DNA of 64,000 bases from Sporisorium sorghi (GCA_023212695.1 JALCCG010000031.1:1-64000); one strand, 5' to 3'; positions 1-8,673 are shown, numbered from the stretch's first letter. Notes: generated by a model not told the origin, from the sequence alone. Program-made: numbers and translations.

Positions 1-81
1 CGGTGAAAATTGCATGCACGGTGTGGAGGAGGGGAAAAGGTGGAGATAATATCAAACCCTTACCTATTCCAATAATTCGAT

Positions 82-867
82 TTGAAGACAAAGGGCAATA
101 TGTTTGGCACCCAAGATGGCATTTCGATCACACCGAGTTTTTATTATGTAAATAAAGATGGCAGCGGACGCCAGGAGGTTGACTTGTATTATCACAGCGG
201 GAACCGGAAGTTCATTCGCATCGGTTCGCCGCAGGATACGGAGAAGCGGTACGTTGTTTTGAATGAAAGGCTGCGCCATGTTCCGCAAGACGAACTGCAG
301 GATACCGCCGCTTATCTGTATAACCATGGCGGTGCCCCGGCGGGGATGAGTGCAGCGACCTATGCGAAGCAGTATATGGAGAAAATTAGCAAGAGCAAAA
401 CCTGGGTGGGAAGGCTGGATTGGATGCTGCTTCCTTCCGGCATACGAACACTGATCGGGCCCAAGGCAGGTTTACCTGCCTCCGTTGACACCGAGCGTGC
501 CAACGCTGCCATTCAGCGCTGGTACGGTGAATACAGTCTGCCTGCCGACGTATATGTCGTGAAGAAGGGAACCGATTTGGCGGCGTACGGACGGGCGAAT
601 CGTCTGGATGAGAAATCGGCGATATTCCTGAAAAAAGGGTATATTGTGGTGAATTTCAACCTGGAGACGATCCGAAACGGCAATACGGCCAAGCCGCATT
701 TGCAATACATTCATGGCCCACTCATGAATCAGTGGCAGCTCGAAGGGTATAGCAATACACATACGGATCCCTACGGGAAGAGATTCAACCTGACAGACGG
801 GGATGTTGTATTCTATCATGCGGATCAGTCCAGTAAAGGAGATTTCAAATCTCAGGTTCCTCACTGA
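82..867 (+). CDS. C-terminal part of a large hypothetical protein, apparently frameshifted at its 5' side
   Basis: The frame is open from a stop at 73-75 to TGA at 865-867. TTG at 82 has no ribosome site and ATG at 100 has only a poor one, so neither looks like a true start. The reading frame one base over is open from the window edge to about 155 and encodes a plausible run ending ...PIIRFEDKG just before 95. Removing one G from the AAAGGG tract at 90-95 would fuse the two frames. No signal peptide or membrane segment is seen. The protein has many aromatic residues (for example YHADQSSK near the end) and weakly recalls the C-terminal region of large Paenibacillus surface proteins of unknown function (DUF5704-like). 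That recollection is unverified. A terminator follows 25 bases after the stop. Confidence 0.55.
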   Translation: MKTKGNMFGTQDGISITPSFYYVNKDGSGRQEVDLYYHSGNRKFIRIGSPQDTEKRYVVLNERLRHVPQDELQDTAAYLYNHGGAPAGMSAATYAKQYMEKISKSKTWVGRLDWMLLPSGIRTLIGPKAGLPASVDTERANAAIQRWYGEYSLPADVYVVKKGTDLAAYGRANRLDEKSAIFLKKGYIVVNFNLETIRNGNTAKPHLQYIHGPLMNQWQLEGYSNTHTDPYGKRFNLTDGDVVFYHADQSSKGDFKSQVPH

Positions 868-892
868 TCCAACCCACACTTCAATAACATCT

Positions 893-937
893 AAAAACCA
901 GCCATTGCCCGATTTCTCTGGGCAGCGGCTGGTTTTT
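893..937 (+). terminator. Rho-independent terminator of the first gene
   Basis: AAAAACCAGCC at 893-903 pairs perfectly with GGCTGGTTTTT at 927-937. An inner TGCCC/GGGCA stem extends the hairpin. The outer A/T pairs make it usable from both strands, so it may also end the minus-strand gene at 1099. The 160 bases from 938 to 1098 hold no gene that I can support. Confidence 0.85.
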
Positions 938-1098
938 ATGCTGTTCCACTGATGAAAATTCATTCCCTTCACAGGTTACCGCTGCATTGAGGTGAACGAC
1001 CTGTGAAGCATGGCTGTATGCTCTCATCCAATTTGCAGGATTTCCCCCTCCTATAGGAAGCGAATGGACCATAACAGGCATCGCATTCAGTCCCTTTT

Positions 1099-2199
1099 TC
1101 AATACGGGGGCCATCCCGCATTGTCATACAGATAGCGGACAAAAGCCATCGGATTGCGGTATGAGTTTTTCCACGCTTCTCCCATACCTGCCTCCAGGAA
1201 GCCATACCGTTGATCGCAGCCGTTGCATTCAATGAAATAGAGTCTTTCATCTTCCGTGATGCCAATGTCCAGTCCAAAATCGGCTGCATACGGAATAAAC
1301 AAGGACAGGATGCGGGCGATATGCAGAGAAAATTCGGAGATACGCTCAAGGGTAGCTCCTACAGGTGCATGAGGCATACAGCGGGTCAGTATATCAGGCA
1401 CCTGATAGGCTGAGCCTCCTTGAGCAATGTTGGAGACAAAGGTTTGGGGCGGTGAGGTTTTGGCGAACATGCCAGCAATCTCCCAGCCGCCGCTGCCTCC
1501 CCGCTGCACAGTGACCCTGATGTCAAAAGGACGTCCCCTGTATTCTGCCAGGGGGATGCGCTGCTGCGCTAGAAAGGGCGCGCGCCTGATCCTCTGGTAT
1601 ATCAGAGGATGAAGTCTCCCTTCAGCCAACGCTACCGTTCTCCAGCCTCTTGCAGAAGGCAAGGAACGGGAATAGGTCAGATGGGTGCGTCCAGGGCTCC
1701 TTTTTAACCGCATAATCCCAACTCCGACACTTCCGCTGCACGGCTTTAAGACGAGGTCACCGTGCTGACTCAGCATGGACCGAATCGAGAGAGGAGTAGC
1801 TTTTACCGTATGGGGCAAGGCGTGGGCCAATTCAGGATCCTGCTCCAGCATATGGTGAATCTTGTCTTTACCATAGCGGGTGCGCCCGTTAAACACATAG
1901 ATTCCTTGTTGAATCAGGTGATCGATCAGCTTGAGTTCACGTCTGTTGTATATGGCTCGCATATGGATCGCACGGGGAATGGGAATATGCACTTTGGTGT
2001 ATCCGGATGAAATCGGGATGTATCCTGTCACCTTTCCGGTATCCCGTGAAATATGATGAATGGTAAAAAAACAAGGAACCAGCCCGTACATGGCAGCGGC
2101 TTCTTCATAGTTAGCCAGTGATTCAGTGCCGATTCTCCCGCTGGAAATTCTGCGATACGTGTTGTTGTTGAGCAGAATGCCGACAAATTCCGGATGCAT
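1099..2199 (-). CDS. YheC/YheD family endospore coat-associated ATP-grasp protein
   Basis: The 366-residue protein starts MHPEFVGILLNN. The start at 2199 is chosen over an upstream ATG at 2220 because AAGGAGG lies six bases before it. The N-terminal half has the family's YheC/D-type region. The C-terminal half is an ATP-grasp domain, with DLVLKPCSGSVGVGIM as the nucleotide-binding loop, an FDIRVTVQ strand, and the metal/ATP-binding stretch GLDIGITEDERLYFIECNG. Family members are linked to the spore coat and may ligate amino acids or similar groups, but their substrates are unknown. The gene is divergent from the glycan locus that begins at 2494. The 294 bases between them hold no other gene. 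Confidence 0.8.
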   Translation of the reverse strand: MHPEFVGILLNNNTYRRISSGRIGTESLANYEEAAAMYGLVPCFFTIHHISRDTGKVTGYIPISSGYTKVHIPIPRAIHMRAIYNRRELKLIDHLIQQGIYVFNGRTRYGKDKIHHMLEQDPELAHALPHTVKATPLSIRSMLSQHGDLVLKPCSGSVGVGIMRLKRSPGRTHLTYSRSLPSARGWRTVALAEGRLHPLIYQRIRRAPFLAQQRIPLAEYRGRPFDIRVTVQRGGSGGWEIAGMFAKTSPPQTFVSNIAQGGSAYQVPDILTRCMPHAPVGATLERISEFSLHIARILSLFIPYAADFGLDIGITEDERLYFIECNGCDQRYGFLEAGMGEAWKNSYRNPMAFVRYLYDNAGWPPY

Positions 2200-2460
2200 G
2201 GTCATCCTCCTTGTTACCATAGATCATGTAGTCTTTGTACCACATCGTATGCATAAGGAAGATTGTCCCGGATGGACGGGTGTCGCCCGTGGTTGGCCTA
2301 TTCTTTATTATTAATATTAGTCACCAACAGCCCCCTATCCGGTATATGTTAAGGTATTAGGCCATACAAATGACGGGAGTGCGCCTTTTTGGAGACAGCA
2401 TGCAAACACGACGGCTATAGAGCCAGGGTCTCCTTTGAAATCAATCAGCAGAGGTTTTTT

Positions 2461-2470
2461 CATATAGCTA
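2461..2470 (+). promoter_or_regulatory. Candidate mother-cell sigma -10 element (CATATAG motif)
   Basis: CATATAGCTA lies 24 bases before the GT4 start codon and resembles the CATA-type -10 boxes of sigma-E and sigma-K. A nearly identical CATATAGTTA lies upstream of the CgeB-like pair at 10091. No convincing -35 was found, so this is a weak call. Confidence 0.25.
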
Positions 2471-2493
2471 AGTTGTGAGAAGGGTGTGGAGTT

Positions 2494-3639
2494 ATGAGTT
2501 TGCGGAAGGTGGCGGTTGTGACGCCGGGGTCGTTTGTTATTCCATCGGGGAGGAGCAGCTCCGTGGAGCGTGTGGTGGAGCAGACCATTCCCTTGGCACA
2601 GGAAGTCATGGATGTGCGCATATTCGGAGTGTTGGGAAAAGGGCTTCCGTCCAAGGACGCGATCAACGGTGTACCGTGTTATCGACTTCCATCTGGAGCG
2701 AACTACTATCCTTCCTTGCTGCGCAGGCTTCAAAAATGGAGACCGGATATTATCGAAGTGCACAATCGGCCGCTGCTAGCCCAGCGCCTGAAGATGCATC
2801 TTCCTGATGTGAAGACAGTACTCAATCTCCATTCCAATACCTTCGTCACGCCTCCGTACATGAGTGAACAGCGGTTTGGGAACATTGCTCGCTGGATGGA
2901 CGGGATTGTAGTCAACAGCCGTTTTCTACTGGAGGATATTACGACCAGGCATCCGTGGCTGTCGGATAAAATCACGATTAATCACCTCGGGGTTAGCCTT
3001 GAGCATTTTACCCCGCCCTTCAGCCCGGCTGCCAAGGCATTAAAGGAAGCAAGGCTTGCTCAGCACGGATGGAGCGGGCGGCGCATTCTCCTGTTTGCCG
3101 GACGGCTCATACCCGATAAAGGCGTCCACCACTTAATTGAAACACTGCCACAGATCATTGACAAGCATCCGGACGTGCTGCTGCTCATTATCGGGAGCGC
3201 AGCTTACGGCTCGGACCGTGAAACCGCTTATGTAAGGGAATTAAAAAGGGCTGCCAGGCCGTATCAGCAGTGGGTGTGCTTCCGCCCCTTTGTGCCTTAT
3301 CCGGCTATAGCCGACTGGTACACGCTGGCGGATATCGTGGCTGTTCCATCTGCGCCCAGAGAGGCCTTTGGACTGGTCAACGTTGAGGCAATGGCGGCAG
3401 GCGTACCGGTTATCGCATCAAGCGCAGGAGGCATTCCGGAAATTGTAGAGAATGGGGTGACGGGTTACTTGGTTCAAAGCGATGATTTTCCTACCGGGCT
3501 TGCAGAGCAGATCAACAATCTGCTTCAGGACGAAAATCTTCGCAGACAGATCGGAATGGCTGGCCGTGAAACGGTGCGGCAGCGGTTCAGATGGAACCAC
3601 ACAGCAGAGCGCTGGGTCCATCTGATGCAGACCATCTGA
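2494..3639 (+). CDS. GT4 family glycosyltransferase
   Basis: The 381-residue protein has a GT-B fold. The N-terminal Rossmann half starts RKVAVVTPGSFVIPSG. The C-terminal half starts about residue 200 with LLFAGRLIPDKGVHHLIE and carries the donor-binding loop EAFGLVNVEAMAAGVPVI, the E-x7-E signature of GT4 retaining enzymes. It probably transfers a sugar from a nucleotide donor at the cytoplasmic face. It is the first gene of the plus-strand glycan locus. ATG at 2494 follows an AAGGGTGTGGAG stretch. Donor and acceptor cannot be told from sequence. Confidence 0.88.
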   Translation: MSLRKVAVVTPGSFVIPSGRSSSVERVVEQTIPLAQEVMDVRIFGVLGKGLPSKDAINGVPCYRLPSGANYYPSLLRRLQKWRPDIIEVHNRPLLAQRLKMHLPDVKTVLNLHSNTFVTPPYMSEQRFGNIARWMDGIVVNSRFLLEDITTRHPWLSDKITINHLGVSLEHFTPPFSPAAKALKEARLAQHGWSGRRILLFAGRLIPDKGVHHLIETLPQIIDKHPDVLLLIIGSAAYGSDRETAYVRELKRAARPYQQWVCFRPFVPYPAIADWYTLADIVAVPSAPREAFGLVNVEAMAAGVPVIASSAGGIPEIVENGVTGYLVQSDDFPTGLAEQINNLLQDENLRRQIGMAGRETVRQRFRWNHTAERWVHLMQTI

Positions 3640-3721
3640 TGGAAACCGAGGGGACTGTGGCAGGAGCCCCCCTTGCCGAATAGGATGAAGTAACGATTAG
3701 AAGCAGAGGAGAGAGCCGACA

Positions 3722-4279
3722 GTGAACAAAGCCAGAAGGATCACCAGGGGAAGAGGGAAGAGATCGTACCGGCGATATCCTGGCCGTCTCAAAACATCCA
3801 CGTTCAGAACGAGCGCGGATCATGGTGGAAGCGAATATGCCCTGGCCGATGATACGATCGGCGCCGCTCATCTTCGGCATCGCAGCGTAAGGAGTGAGGC
3901 GATTGAAGACTATTCCGTGTACAGCATTCATCTGTCCCCTGAATCGATTACTTCTTCTAAAATTGCAATCCATTCGGTGGATGTGGATCATTTGAACTTT
4001 AATCCGGTGCAAGGGACAACTGACAGGCCGTTAATGCAGCAGTTCGGCAATATACCGTTCGTGTTTCCGGAAGACGTGGACGACATCGATGTTGCCGTAT
4101 CGCTTCAGTCTCCCTATGCCGACGCAAACTATGCGATGGTGGTATCGTGCAGCGATCCGGCATTTCAGGCGGGGGTTAGGTCACGGAACGAACTTCAGGC
4201 GGTAGTTGGCATTACAAGAAACGAAGGCAGTCAGCTAGCTGCCGGGTGGGTGTCGTGGATAGCGGTAGGCGGACATTAG
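3722..4279 (+). CDS. Unknown protein with basic N-terminus and fibre-like repeats
   Basis: The 185-residue protein starts at GTG 3722, eight bases after AGAGGAGAG. Residues 1-30 are very Arg-rich (RRITRGRGKRSYRRYPGR). Residues about 40-95 contain short repeats of the type I-x-x-x-x-L-x-x-x-S-V and SITSSKI...SVDVDHL, with periodic Ile/Val and Ser. This resembles the beta-structured shafts of phage tail fibres and trimeric surface fibres. The C-terminal 75 residues (ending GWVSWIAVGGH) could be a compact head domain. No signal peptide or membrane segment is visible. It lies between two glycosyltransferase genes and ends in its own terminator. I infer a structural spore-surface protein or glycosylation acceptor; this is not proven. 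Confidence 0.7.
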   Translation: MNKARRITRGRGKRSYRRYPGRLKTSTFRTSADHGGSEYALADDTIGAAHLRHRSVRSEAIEDYSVYSIHLSPESITSSKIAIHSVDVDHLNFNPVQGTTDRPLMQQFGNIPFVFPEDVDDIDVAVSLQSPYADANYAMVVSCSDPAFQAGVRSRNELQAVVGITRNEGSQLAAGWVSWIAVGGH

Positions 4280-4284
4280 GAGTG

Positions 4285-4320
4285 AAAAAAAGGGCGGGGA
4301 GGAAACTCCCCGCCCTTTTT
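4285..4320 (+). terminator. Strong Rho-independent terminator
   Basis: AAAAAGGGCGGGGAG and CTCCCCGCCCTTTTT pair perfectly around a GAAA tetraloop, followed by T residues. It separates the first two genes of the locus from the long GT2 transcription unit. Confidence 0.93.
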
Positions 4321-4395
4321 GTGTGTACAGGTAGCAGATGGGGGATGAGCATGGCGCATAACCGTACATATGCCGTTACGGTGAGTGAGAGCAAA

Positions 4396-4403
4396 CATAC
4401 AAT
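4396..4403 (+). promoter_or_regulatory. Candidate sigma-E-type -10 box before the GT2 operon
   Basis: CATACAAT matches the sigma-E -10 consensus of Bacillus exactly. It lies 60 bases before the ATG at 4456 and just after a terminator, where a promoter is needed. No clear -35 partner is seen at the usual spacing. Confidence 0.35.
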
Positions 4404-4455
4404 AGCATAGATTGCCAAGGAGCAAGTGACGTTACATGGGAGGAGGAGTACGAAT

Positions 4456-5316
4456 ATGCGTAATGTGCAGCGGTTAAGACCACGAAGATCGGTTGCACGG
4501 CGAGCCTCCAGAAGAGGAGTGCAGCCGACAGATCCGGCTAACCGTATAACCTACCGTCCTTCGGAACCACAGATCCCAAGAGATAATCATCCGAATCCGT
4601 TGGTATCCGTCATTATTCCGGCTATGAATGAAGCAGGCAAAATCGGTGCGGTGATAGCAGAGGCCCGGGCGGTTCACCCCGAAACGGAGGTTATTGTGGT
4701 TGCGAATGGATGCAAGGATCAAACGGCATCGGTCGCAGAGCGAATGGGAGCTAAGGTATTATCTTTTGCGGAGCCGCTCGGTAACGATGTTGGACGAAGT
4801 GTAGGCGCACAAGCAGCTAAAGGACGAATTCTTCTTTTTACAGACAGCGATATGGTTATTCCTTCTGGTGAATTAAGGCCATTCGTACAGGCGGTGCTGT
4901 CTGGTGTGGATGTGGCCCTGAACGATTACACCGGCCCTGTCGATCGGTCGCCGGTTCACCGGGTTATTCTTGCGAAATATACATTAAATTCGATTCTGGG
5001 CAGGTCTGATTTGCGGGGAGCGTCCATGACAGCCGTGCCGCATGCATTAAGCCGCCGGGCGCTCGATGTCATGGGTGCAAGGGAACTGTCGATTCCTCCC
5101 AAAGCGCAGGCAGCTGCGATGAGCCGGGGGCTGCGGGTGGAGGCGGTTTATCGCGTTGAGGTCGGACGCTTGAACCCGGGACGGACAACTGGCGGGGATC
5201 CGCTCGAAATGCTGGTGCTGGGCGATCATCTGGAAGCACTGGAAGCCGTGATTGCGGAGAGGGGCGTCCGCGGCGGATATCACGATGGAGGACGAAGACG
5301 GAGCTTGGTGAGGTGA
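4456..5316 (+). CDS. GT2 family glycosyltransferase with Arg-rich N-terminus
   Basis: The 286-residue protein starts at ATG 4456, preceded by GGGAGGAGG; an upstream GTG at 4426 in the same frame would put that ribosome site inside the gene. Residues 1-25 are strongly basic (RLRPRRSVARRASRRG). The GT-A domain follows with LVSVIIPAMNEAGKIG, the VVANGCKDQT loop and a DSD metal-binding motif (LLFTDSDMVIPS). The C-terminal part contains SMTAVPHALSRRAL and LVLGDHLEALEAVI, both repeated almost unchanged in the next gene, so the two are tandem paralogues. The gene is probably cytoplasmic. It ends two bases before the ribosome site of the next gene. Confidence 0.88.
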   Translation: MRNVQRLRPRRSVARRASRRGVQPTDPANRITYRPSEPQIPRDNHPNPLVSVIIPAMNEAGKIGAVIAEARAVHPETEVIVVANGCKDQTASVAERMGAKVLSFAEPLGNDVGRSVGAQAAKGRILLFTDSDMVIPSGELRPFVQAVLSGVDVALNDYTGPVDRSPVHRVILAKYTLNSILGRSDLRGASMTAVPHALSRRALDVMGARELSIPPKAQAAAMSRGLRVEAVYRVEVGRLNPGRTTGGDPLEMLVLGDHLEALEAVIAERGVRGGYHDGGRRRSLVR

Positions 5317-5320
5317 GCAC

Positions 5321-6406
5321 GTGCAGAAGGTAGTTTATAAAAAATCATTCCGATCAGGCCGTTACAGCCAAAGGCGTTCAAGAAAAGCAAAGGGCTCCCC
5401 CCGAGCCTCCACAGCCTTCCGATCCTCGCTGAGCAGTCGGTGGCAACGGCTGGCATGGAGTGCGGGAGGCATGGCTGGCAAAAGGAACAGGACTGTTTCC
5501 AGCAGTGCGGCTTCGGCTGCCTTTGGGCAGTGGTTGTATTCCAGTGGAATTCCCCGGCACCAATTCTACCATGTAATGCCGAGTGCAGCTGAAGCTTTCC
5601 GGCGCGGGTACGCCAGAAGCTCCAGGGAGCCTGTCCCCGCGCCACTGCTGCCGCCTCTGAACGGGCGCGTTTCCGTTATCGTGTCTGCCTGCAATGAGGC
5701 AAGCTCGATCCCGATGGTGCTGCGGGAGCTGAAGCGACTTCCATTCCATGAGATCATTGTGGTCGAGAATGGAAGTCAGGACCACACGTACGCTGCAGCA
5801 CGTTCATTTGAAGGGGTCATTGTTGCGCATATTCCGGATCGTCTGGGGCATGACGTGGCCCGTGCCATGGGGGCCAAGATGAGCACTGGCGACATCATCC
5901 TGTTCATGGACGGGGATATGCCGGTATCTGCCGAGAAACTGAGCTCGTATCTGGTGGCGGCAGATCGGGGAGTGGATGTAGCTTTAAACGATATTATGCC
6001 GCTTCTGCCGGCTTTTGAACGACAAGATGAGGTTACCCGCTGTAAAACCTTTCTCAATCGAATGATGGGGCGCGATGATCTCGAGGCTAATTCTCTAACG
6101 GCTGTGCCGCACGCCATGACAAGGCATGCCATGGAGCGCATTGGGTATGGGAACCTTGCGGTTCCGCCCATGGCCCAGTCCCTGGCTATAAGACAGGGAC
6201 TTCGGATTGAAGCGGTGCAGACGGTGGATGTTCTCAGTATGAACCGGAGAAGAAAAACGAACCGGGGCAAGGACAATCCGGTAGCAAGGCTGATCATTGG
6301 CGATCATGTTGAAGCGCTTGGAGAAACGATGAAAGACCTTGGCGCACGTCTTCAATGGGGACAGGTGTCACGAACGGAACTAGCCTTACGGAGGAACAGC
6401 CTATGA
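5321..6406 (+). CDS. GT2 family glycosyltransferase, paralogue of the upstream gene
   Basis: The 361-residue protein starts at GTG 5321, with GAGGTG overlapping the stop of the gene before. About 105 residues precede the GT domain. They are rich in Arg, Lys and Ser (KKSFRSGRYSQRRSRK) and of low complexity. The GT-A domain has VSVIVSACNEASSIP, VVENGSQDHT and the DGD motif (LFMDGDMPVS). C-terminal blocks LTAVPHAMTRHAM and IIGDHVEALGETM match the upstream gene. The product probably acts with its paralogue on the same glycan. Its stop overlaps the next start in an ATGA. Confidence 0.86.
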   Translation: MQKVVYKKSFRSGRYSQRRSRKAKGSPRASTAFRSSLSSRWQRLAWSAGGMAGKRNRTVSSSAASAAFGQWLYSSGIPRHQFYHVMPSAAEAFRRGYARSSREPVPAPLLPPLNGRVSVIVSACNEASSIPMVLRELKRLPFHEIIVVENGSQDHTYAAARSFEGVIVAHIPDRLGHDVARAMGAKMSTGDIILFMDGDMPVSAEKLSSYLVAADRGVDVALNDIMPLLPAFERQDEVTRCKTFLNRMMGRDDLEANSLTAVPHAMTRHAMERIGYGNLAVPPMAQSLAIRQGLRIEAVQTVDVLSMNRRRKTNRGKDNPVARLIIGDHVEALGETMKDLGARLQWGQVSRTELALRRNSL

Positions 6407-7164
6407 GCGGACTTACAAGCATTATTATCCCCACGTTTAATGGACTGCATCTGCTGCGAACTTGCGTGGATCATATTCGTGCTTATACTGATGTACCCTA
6501 CGAGATTATCGTGGTAGATAACGGATCCCGGGACGGCACCGGCGAATATTGTCTTCGTGAGAAGCTGCTGCTGATTTCCCTGCCGGAGAACACCGGATTT
6601 CCCGTTGCGTGCAACCGCGGTCTTCGGATGGCTTCGGGTGACCAATTACTGCTGCTGAACAACGATGTCTTTGTCTCGCCTCGCTGGCTGACGTTATTGC
6701 TGGAGGCGCTGTACAGCCGGGAGGAGATCGGGATCGTTGGACCTGTAACGAATTACGCAAGCGGAATTCAGCAGGTGGAGGCAGGGTATACGGACATCAC
6801 GGGTTACATCCATGAAGCGGAGCGCTGGAATGTGACGAATCCGGGGCGCTGGCAGGAAGTGAACCGCATTGTCGGACTATGTTATCTGTTTAAGCGCACG
6901 GTCATGAACCGGGTTGGACTGCTGGATGAAATGTTCTCGCCCGGTCATTACGAGGATGATGATTACTGTTATCGTGCCCGTCTTGGCGGGTTCAAGCTAT
7001 TGGTCGCAGGCAACGTTCTGGTACATCATGAGGGCAGCGCGAGCTTCCGGAATCGGTTTCCGGGCGGGTTCCAGGACCTGATTGAACGAAATCGGAAACG
7101 GTTTGTGGAAAAATGGAACGTGGACCCATTACAATTCATCGAGGAGAGAGGTGACGCATCATGA
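6403..7164 (+). CDS. GT2 family glycosyltransferase (rhamnosyltransferase-like)
   Basis: The start is ATG 6403, after GGAGGAACAGCCT and overlapping the previous stop as ATGA; longer versions back to 6355 lie inside the previous gene. The 253-residue protein is a compact GT-A enzyme: LTSIIIPTFNGLHLL, VVDNGSRDGTGEY, PENTGFPVACNRG, then LLLNNDVFVSP with the NND metal motif and SPGHYEDDDYCYRAR with the catalytic-base region. This pattern is typical of WcaE/RfbF-like rhamnosyl and related transferases. It lacks the basic N-terminal tail of its neighbours. It is part of a tightly packed operon, overlapping the next gene by four bases. Confidence 0.88.
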   Translation: MSGLTSIIIPTFNGLHLLRTCVDHIRAYTDVPYEIIVVDNGSRDGTGEYCLREKLLLISLPENTGFPVACNRGLRMASGDQLLLLNNDVFVSPRWLTLLLEALYSREEIGIVGPVTNYASGIQQVEAGYTDITGYIHEAERWNVTNPGRWQEVNRIVGLCYLFKRTVMNRVGLLDEMFSPGHYEDDDYCYRARLGGFKLLVAGNVLVHHEGSASFRNRFPGGFQDLIERNRKRFVEKWNVDPLQFIEERGDAS

Positions 7165-7892
7165 AGGGCGTATTATTGGCGGGAGGAAACGGCACCCGGC
7201 TCCTTCCGCTAACGAAATATATGAATAAGCACCTGCTTCCGGTAGGAAAGTATCCGATGATTGCATATGGAATACACAAGCTCCAGCAGGCTGGCATTGA
7301 TGACATTTTGTTAATTACCGGCTCCAAATCGGTTGGTCTGTATGCGGAGTATTTGGAGAACGGACGGAATTTCGGTGTCAATCTAACCTACAGGGTGCAG
7401 GAACAAGCGGGGGGTATCGCGGAAGCGCTGGAGCTTGCCAAGGGATTCATCCCGCCAGACGAGAAATTTGTTGTTCTCCTGGGGGATAACTTGTTTCAGG
7501 ATGATTTAAAGCCCTTCATCCAGTGTTATACACAGCAGCCGCCTGGTACTGCAATGGTGCTGCTCAGCCCTACGGATAATCCTCATCGGTACGGCGTGCC
7601 TGTTTTTGCGGAGGATGGCAGTGGGAAACTGCTCTTCATTGAGGAGAAACCCGTAAATCCCCGGAGCCGTCATGCGGTGACCGGAATATATATGTATGAC
7701 CATAGTGTGTTTGAAATCATCAGCCGAATCAGTCCGTCGGACCGAGGGGAATTGGAGATTACCGATGTCAATAATCTGTACGCAGCTGCTGGGACACTGG
7801 TGTATGACATTCTGCAGCAATGGTGGTGTGATGCCGGTACTTTTGAATCGCTGCAGGAGGCGGCTGTACACATGAAGGATGCATTGCCATGA
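7161..7892 (+). CDS. RmlA-like sugar-1-phosphate nucleotidyltransferase
   Basis: The 243-residue protein has the nucleotidyltransferase signature GGNGTRLLPLTKYMNKHLLP, the VVLLGDNLF metal-binding strand, FIEEKPVNPRSRHAVTGIY and WCDAGTFESL. It should join a sugar 1-phosphate to NTP to give an activated donor such as dTDP-glucose. It is shorter than classical RmlA enzymes (about 290 residues), missing the C-terminal extension used for tetramer contacts and allostery. No rmlB or rmlC gene lies nearby, so the final sugar is uncertain. It overlaps both neighbours by ATGA, which implies translational coupling. Confidence 0.86.
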   Translation: MKGVLLAGGNGTRLLPLTKYMNKHLLPVGKYPMIAYGIHKLQQAGIDDILLITGSKSVGLYAEYLENGRNFGVNLTYRVQEQAGGIAEALELAKGFIPPDEKFVVLLGDNLFQDDLKPFIQCYTQQPPGTAMVLLSPTDNPHRYGVPVFAEDGSGKLLFIEEKPVNPRSRHAVTGIYMYDHSVFEIISRISPSDRGELEITDVNNLYAAAGTLVYDILQQWWCDAGTFESLQEAAVHMKDALP

Positions 7893-8602
7893 AAAGACGA
7901 CGTGCAGCGAGAGCCACGCTCAATACCACAGAGAAACGGGAAGGGGGATCCGGGGAGAGTTACCGAGCCGGTTACCAGGCAGGCTATGCACTGGGACTGA
8001 GGCTTGGACAGGAGGATCGAGGCAGTGTATTTGATGGAACGAGCATTATAATTCCTGCCCATCCGCATCATGATTCAGCCGTTCAAGTCATTCAGCATGT
8101 GGAGACCATGACCCCCCACCTGTATGAAGTGCTTGTTGCAGATGCTGGGGCCACACCGGCCACGAGACGGTATATTCTTGGACGGAGCGGAGCCATACGG
8201 CATATTAAGGGGAAGAGCGGCGACAATCTTGCTGTTGTCATAAACAGGGCCATCTCCACATCGCTTGGTGAATATATCGCCGTATTGGCTTATGATGCTC
8301 CGAATCTGGACAACTGGCTGGGGGTACTGATAAGGGAGCTTGAGCGCGAGCCTGCTATCCGAATGGTCTATGCCAGTTCCGGGGGCTTAACGACGACACA
8401 AGAGGCGGCACAGCAAGTCCCGCTTTCCGGACAGAAATTAAGCTGCTTGCTGTTCAGGCGTAAACTTCCGGAAGAGATCGGATTGTGGATGGAGGATATC
8501 GGTTCTGCAGAGAATAGCATGCTCAAATGGCTGGAACGGATACCGGTGGAGCAGAGGTCCAGAATTGAGGCATCCACCGTATTTGCAGGAGGAAAGTTAT
8601 AG
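7889..8602 (+). CDS. Degenerate GT2-like protein with Tyr/Gly repeat tag
   Basis: The 237-residue protein starts MKRRRAARA, then has a period-four repeat YRAGYQAGYALGLRLG (about residues 24-40). From residue 50 it follows the GT2 pattern (TSIIIPAHPHHDSAV, VLVADAGATPATRRY, NRAISTSLGEYIAVL). However, the position of the DxD metal motif reads AYDAPNLDNW, and the catalytic-base region is not recognisable. It is either a divergent enzyme or a non-catalytic partner. It overlaps the nucleotidyltransferase gene by four bases and ends 71 bases before the small-protein genes. Confidence 0.72.
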   Translation: MKRRRAARATLNTTEKREGGSGESYRAGYQAGYALGLRLGQEDRGSVFDGTSIIIPAHPHHDSAVQVIQHVETMTPHLYEVLVADAGATPATRRYILGRSGAIRHIKGKSGDNLAVVINRAISTSLGEYIAVLAYDAPNLDNWLGVLIRELEREPAIRMVYASSGGLTTTQEAAQQVPLSGQKLSCLLFRRKLPEEIGLWMEDIGSAENSMLKWLERIPVEQRSRIEASTVFAGGKL

Positions 8603-8673
8603 CGGGTGTTTTGCACGGAGAATCCGTTCTCCGCATATGCTGAACAGATAGAAGAGTGAAGGGGAGTACCGAC

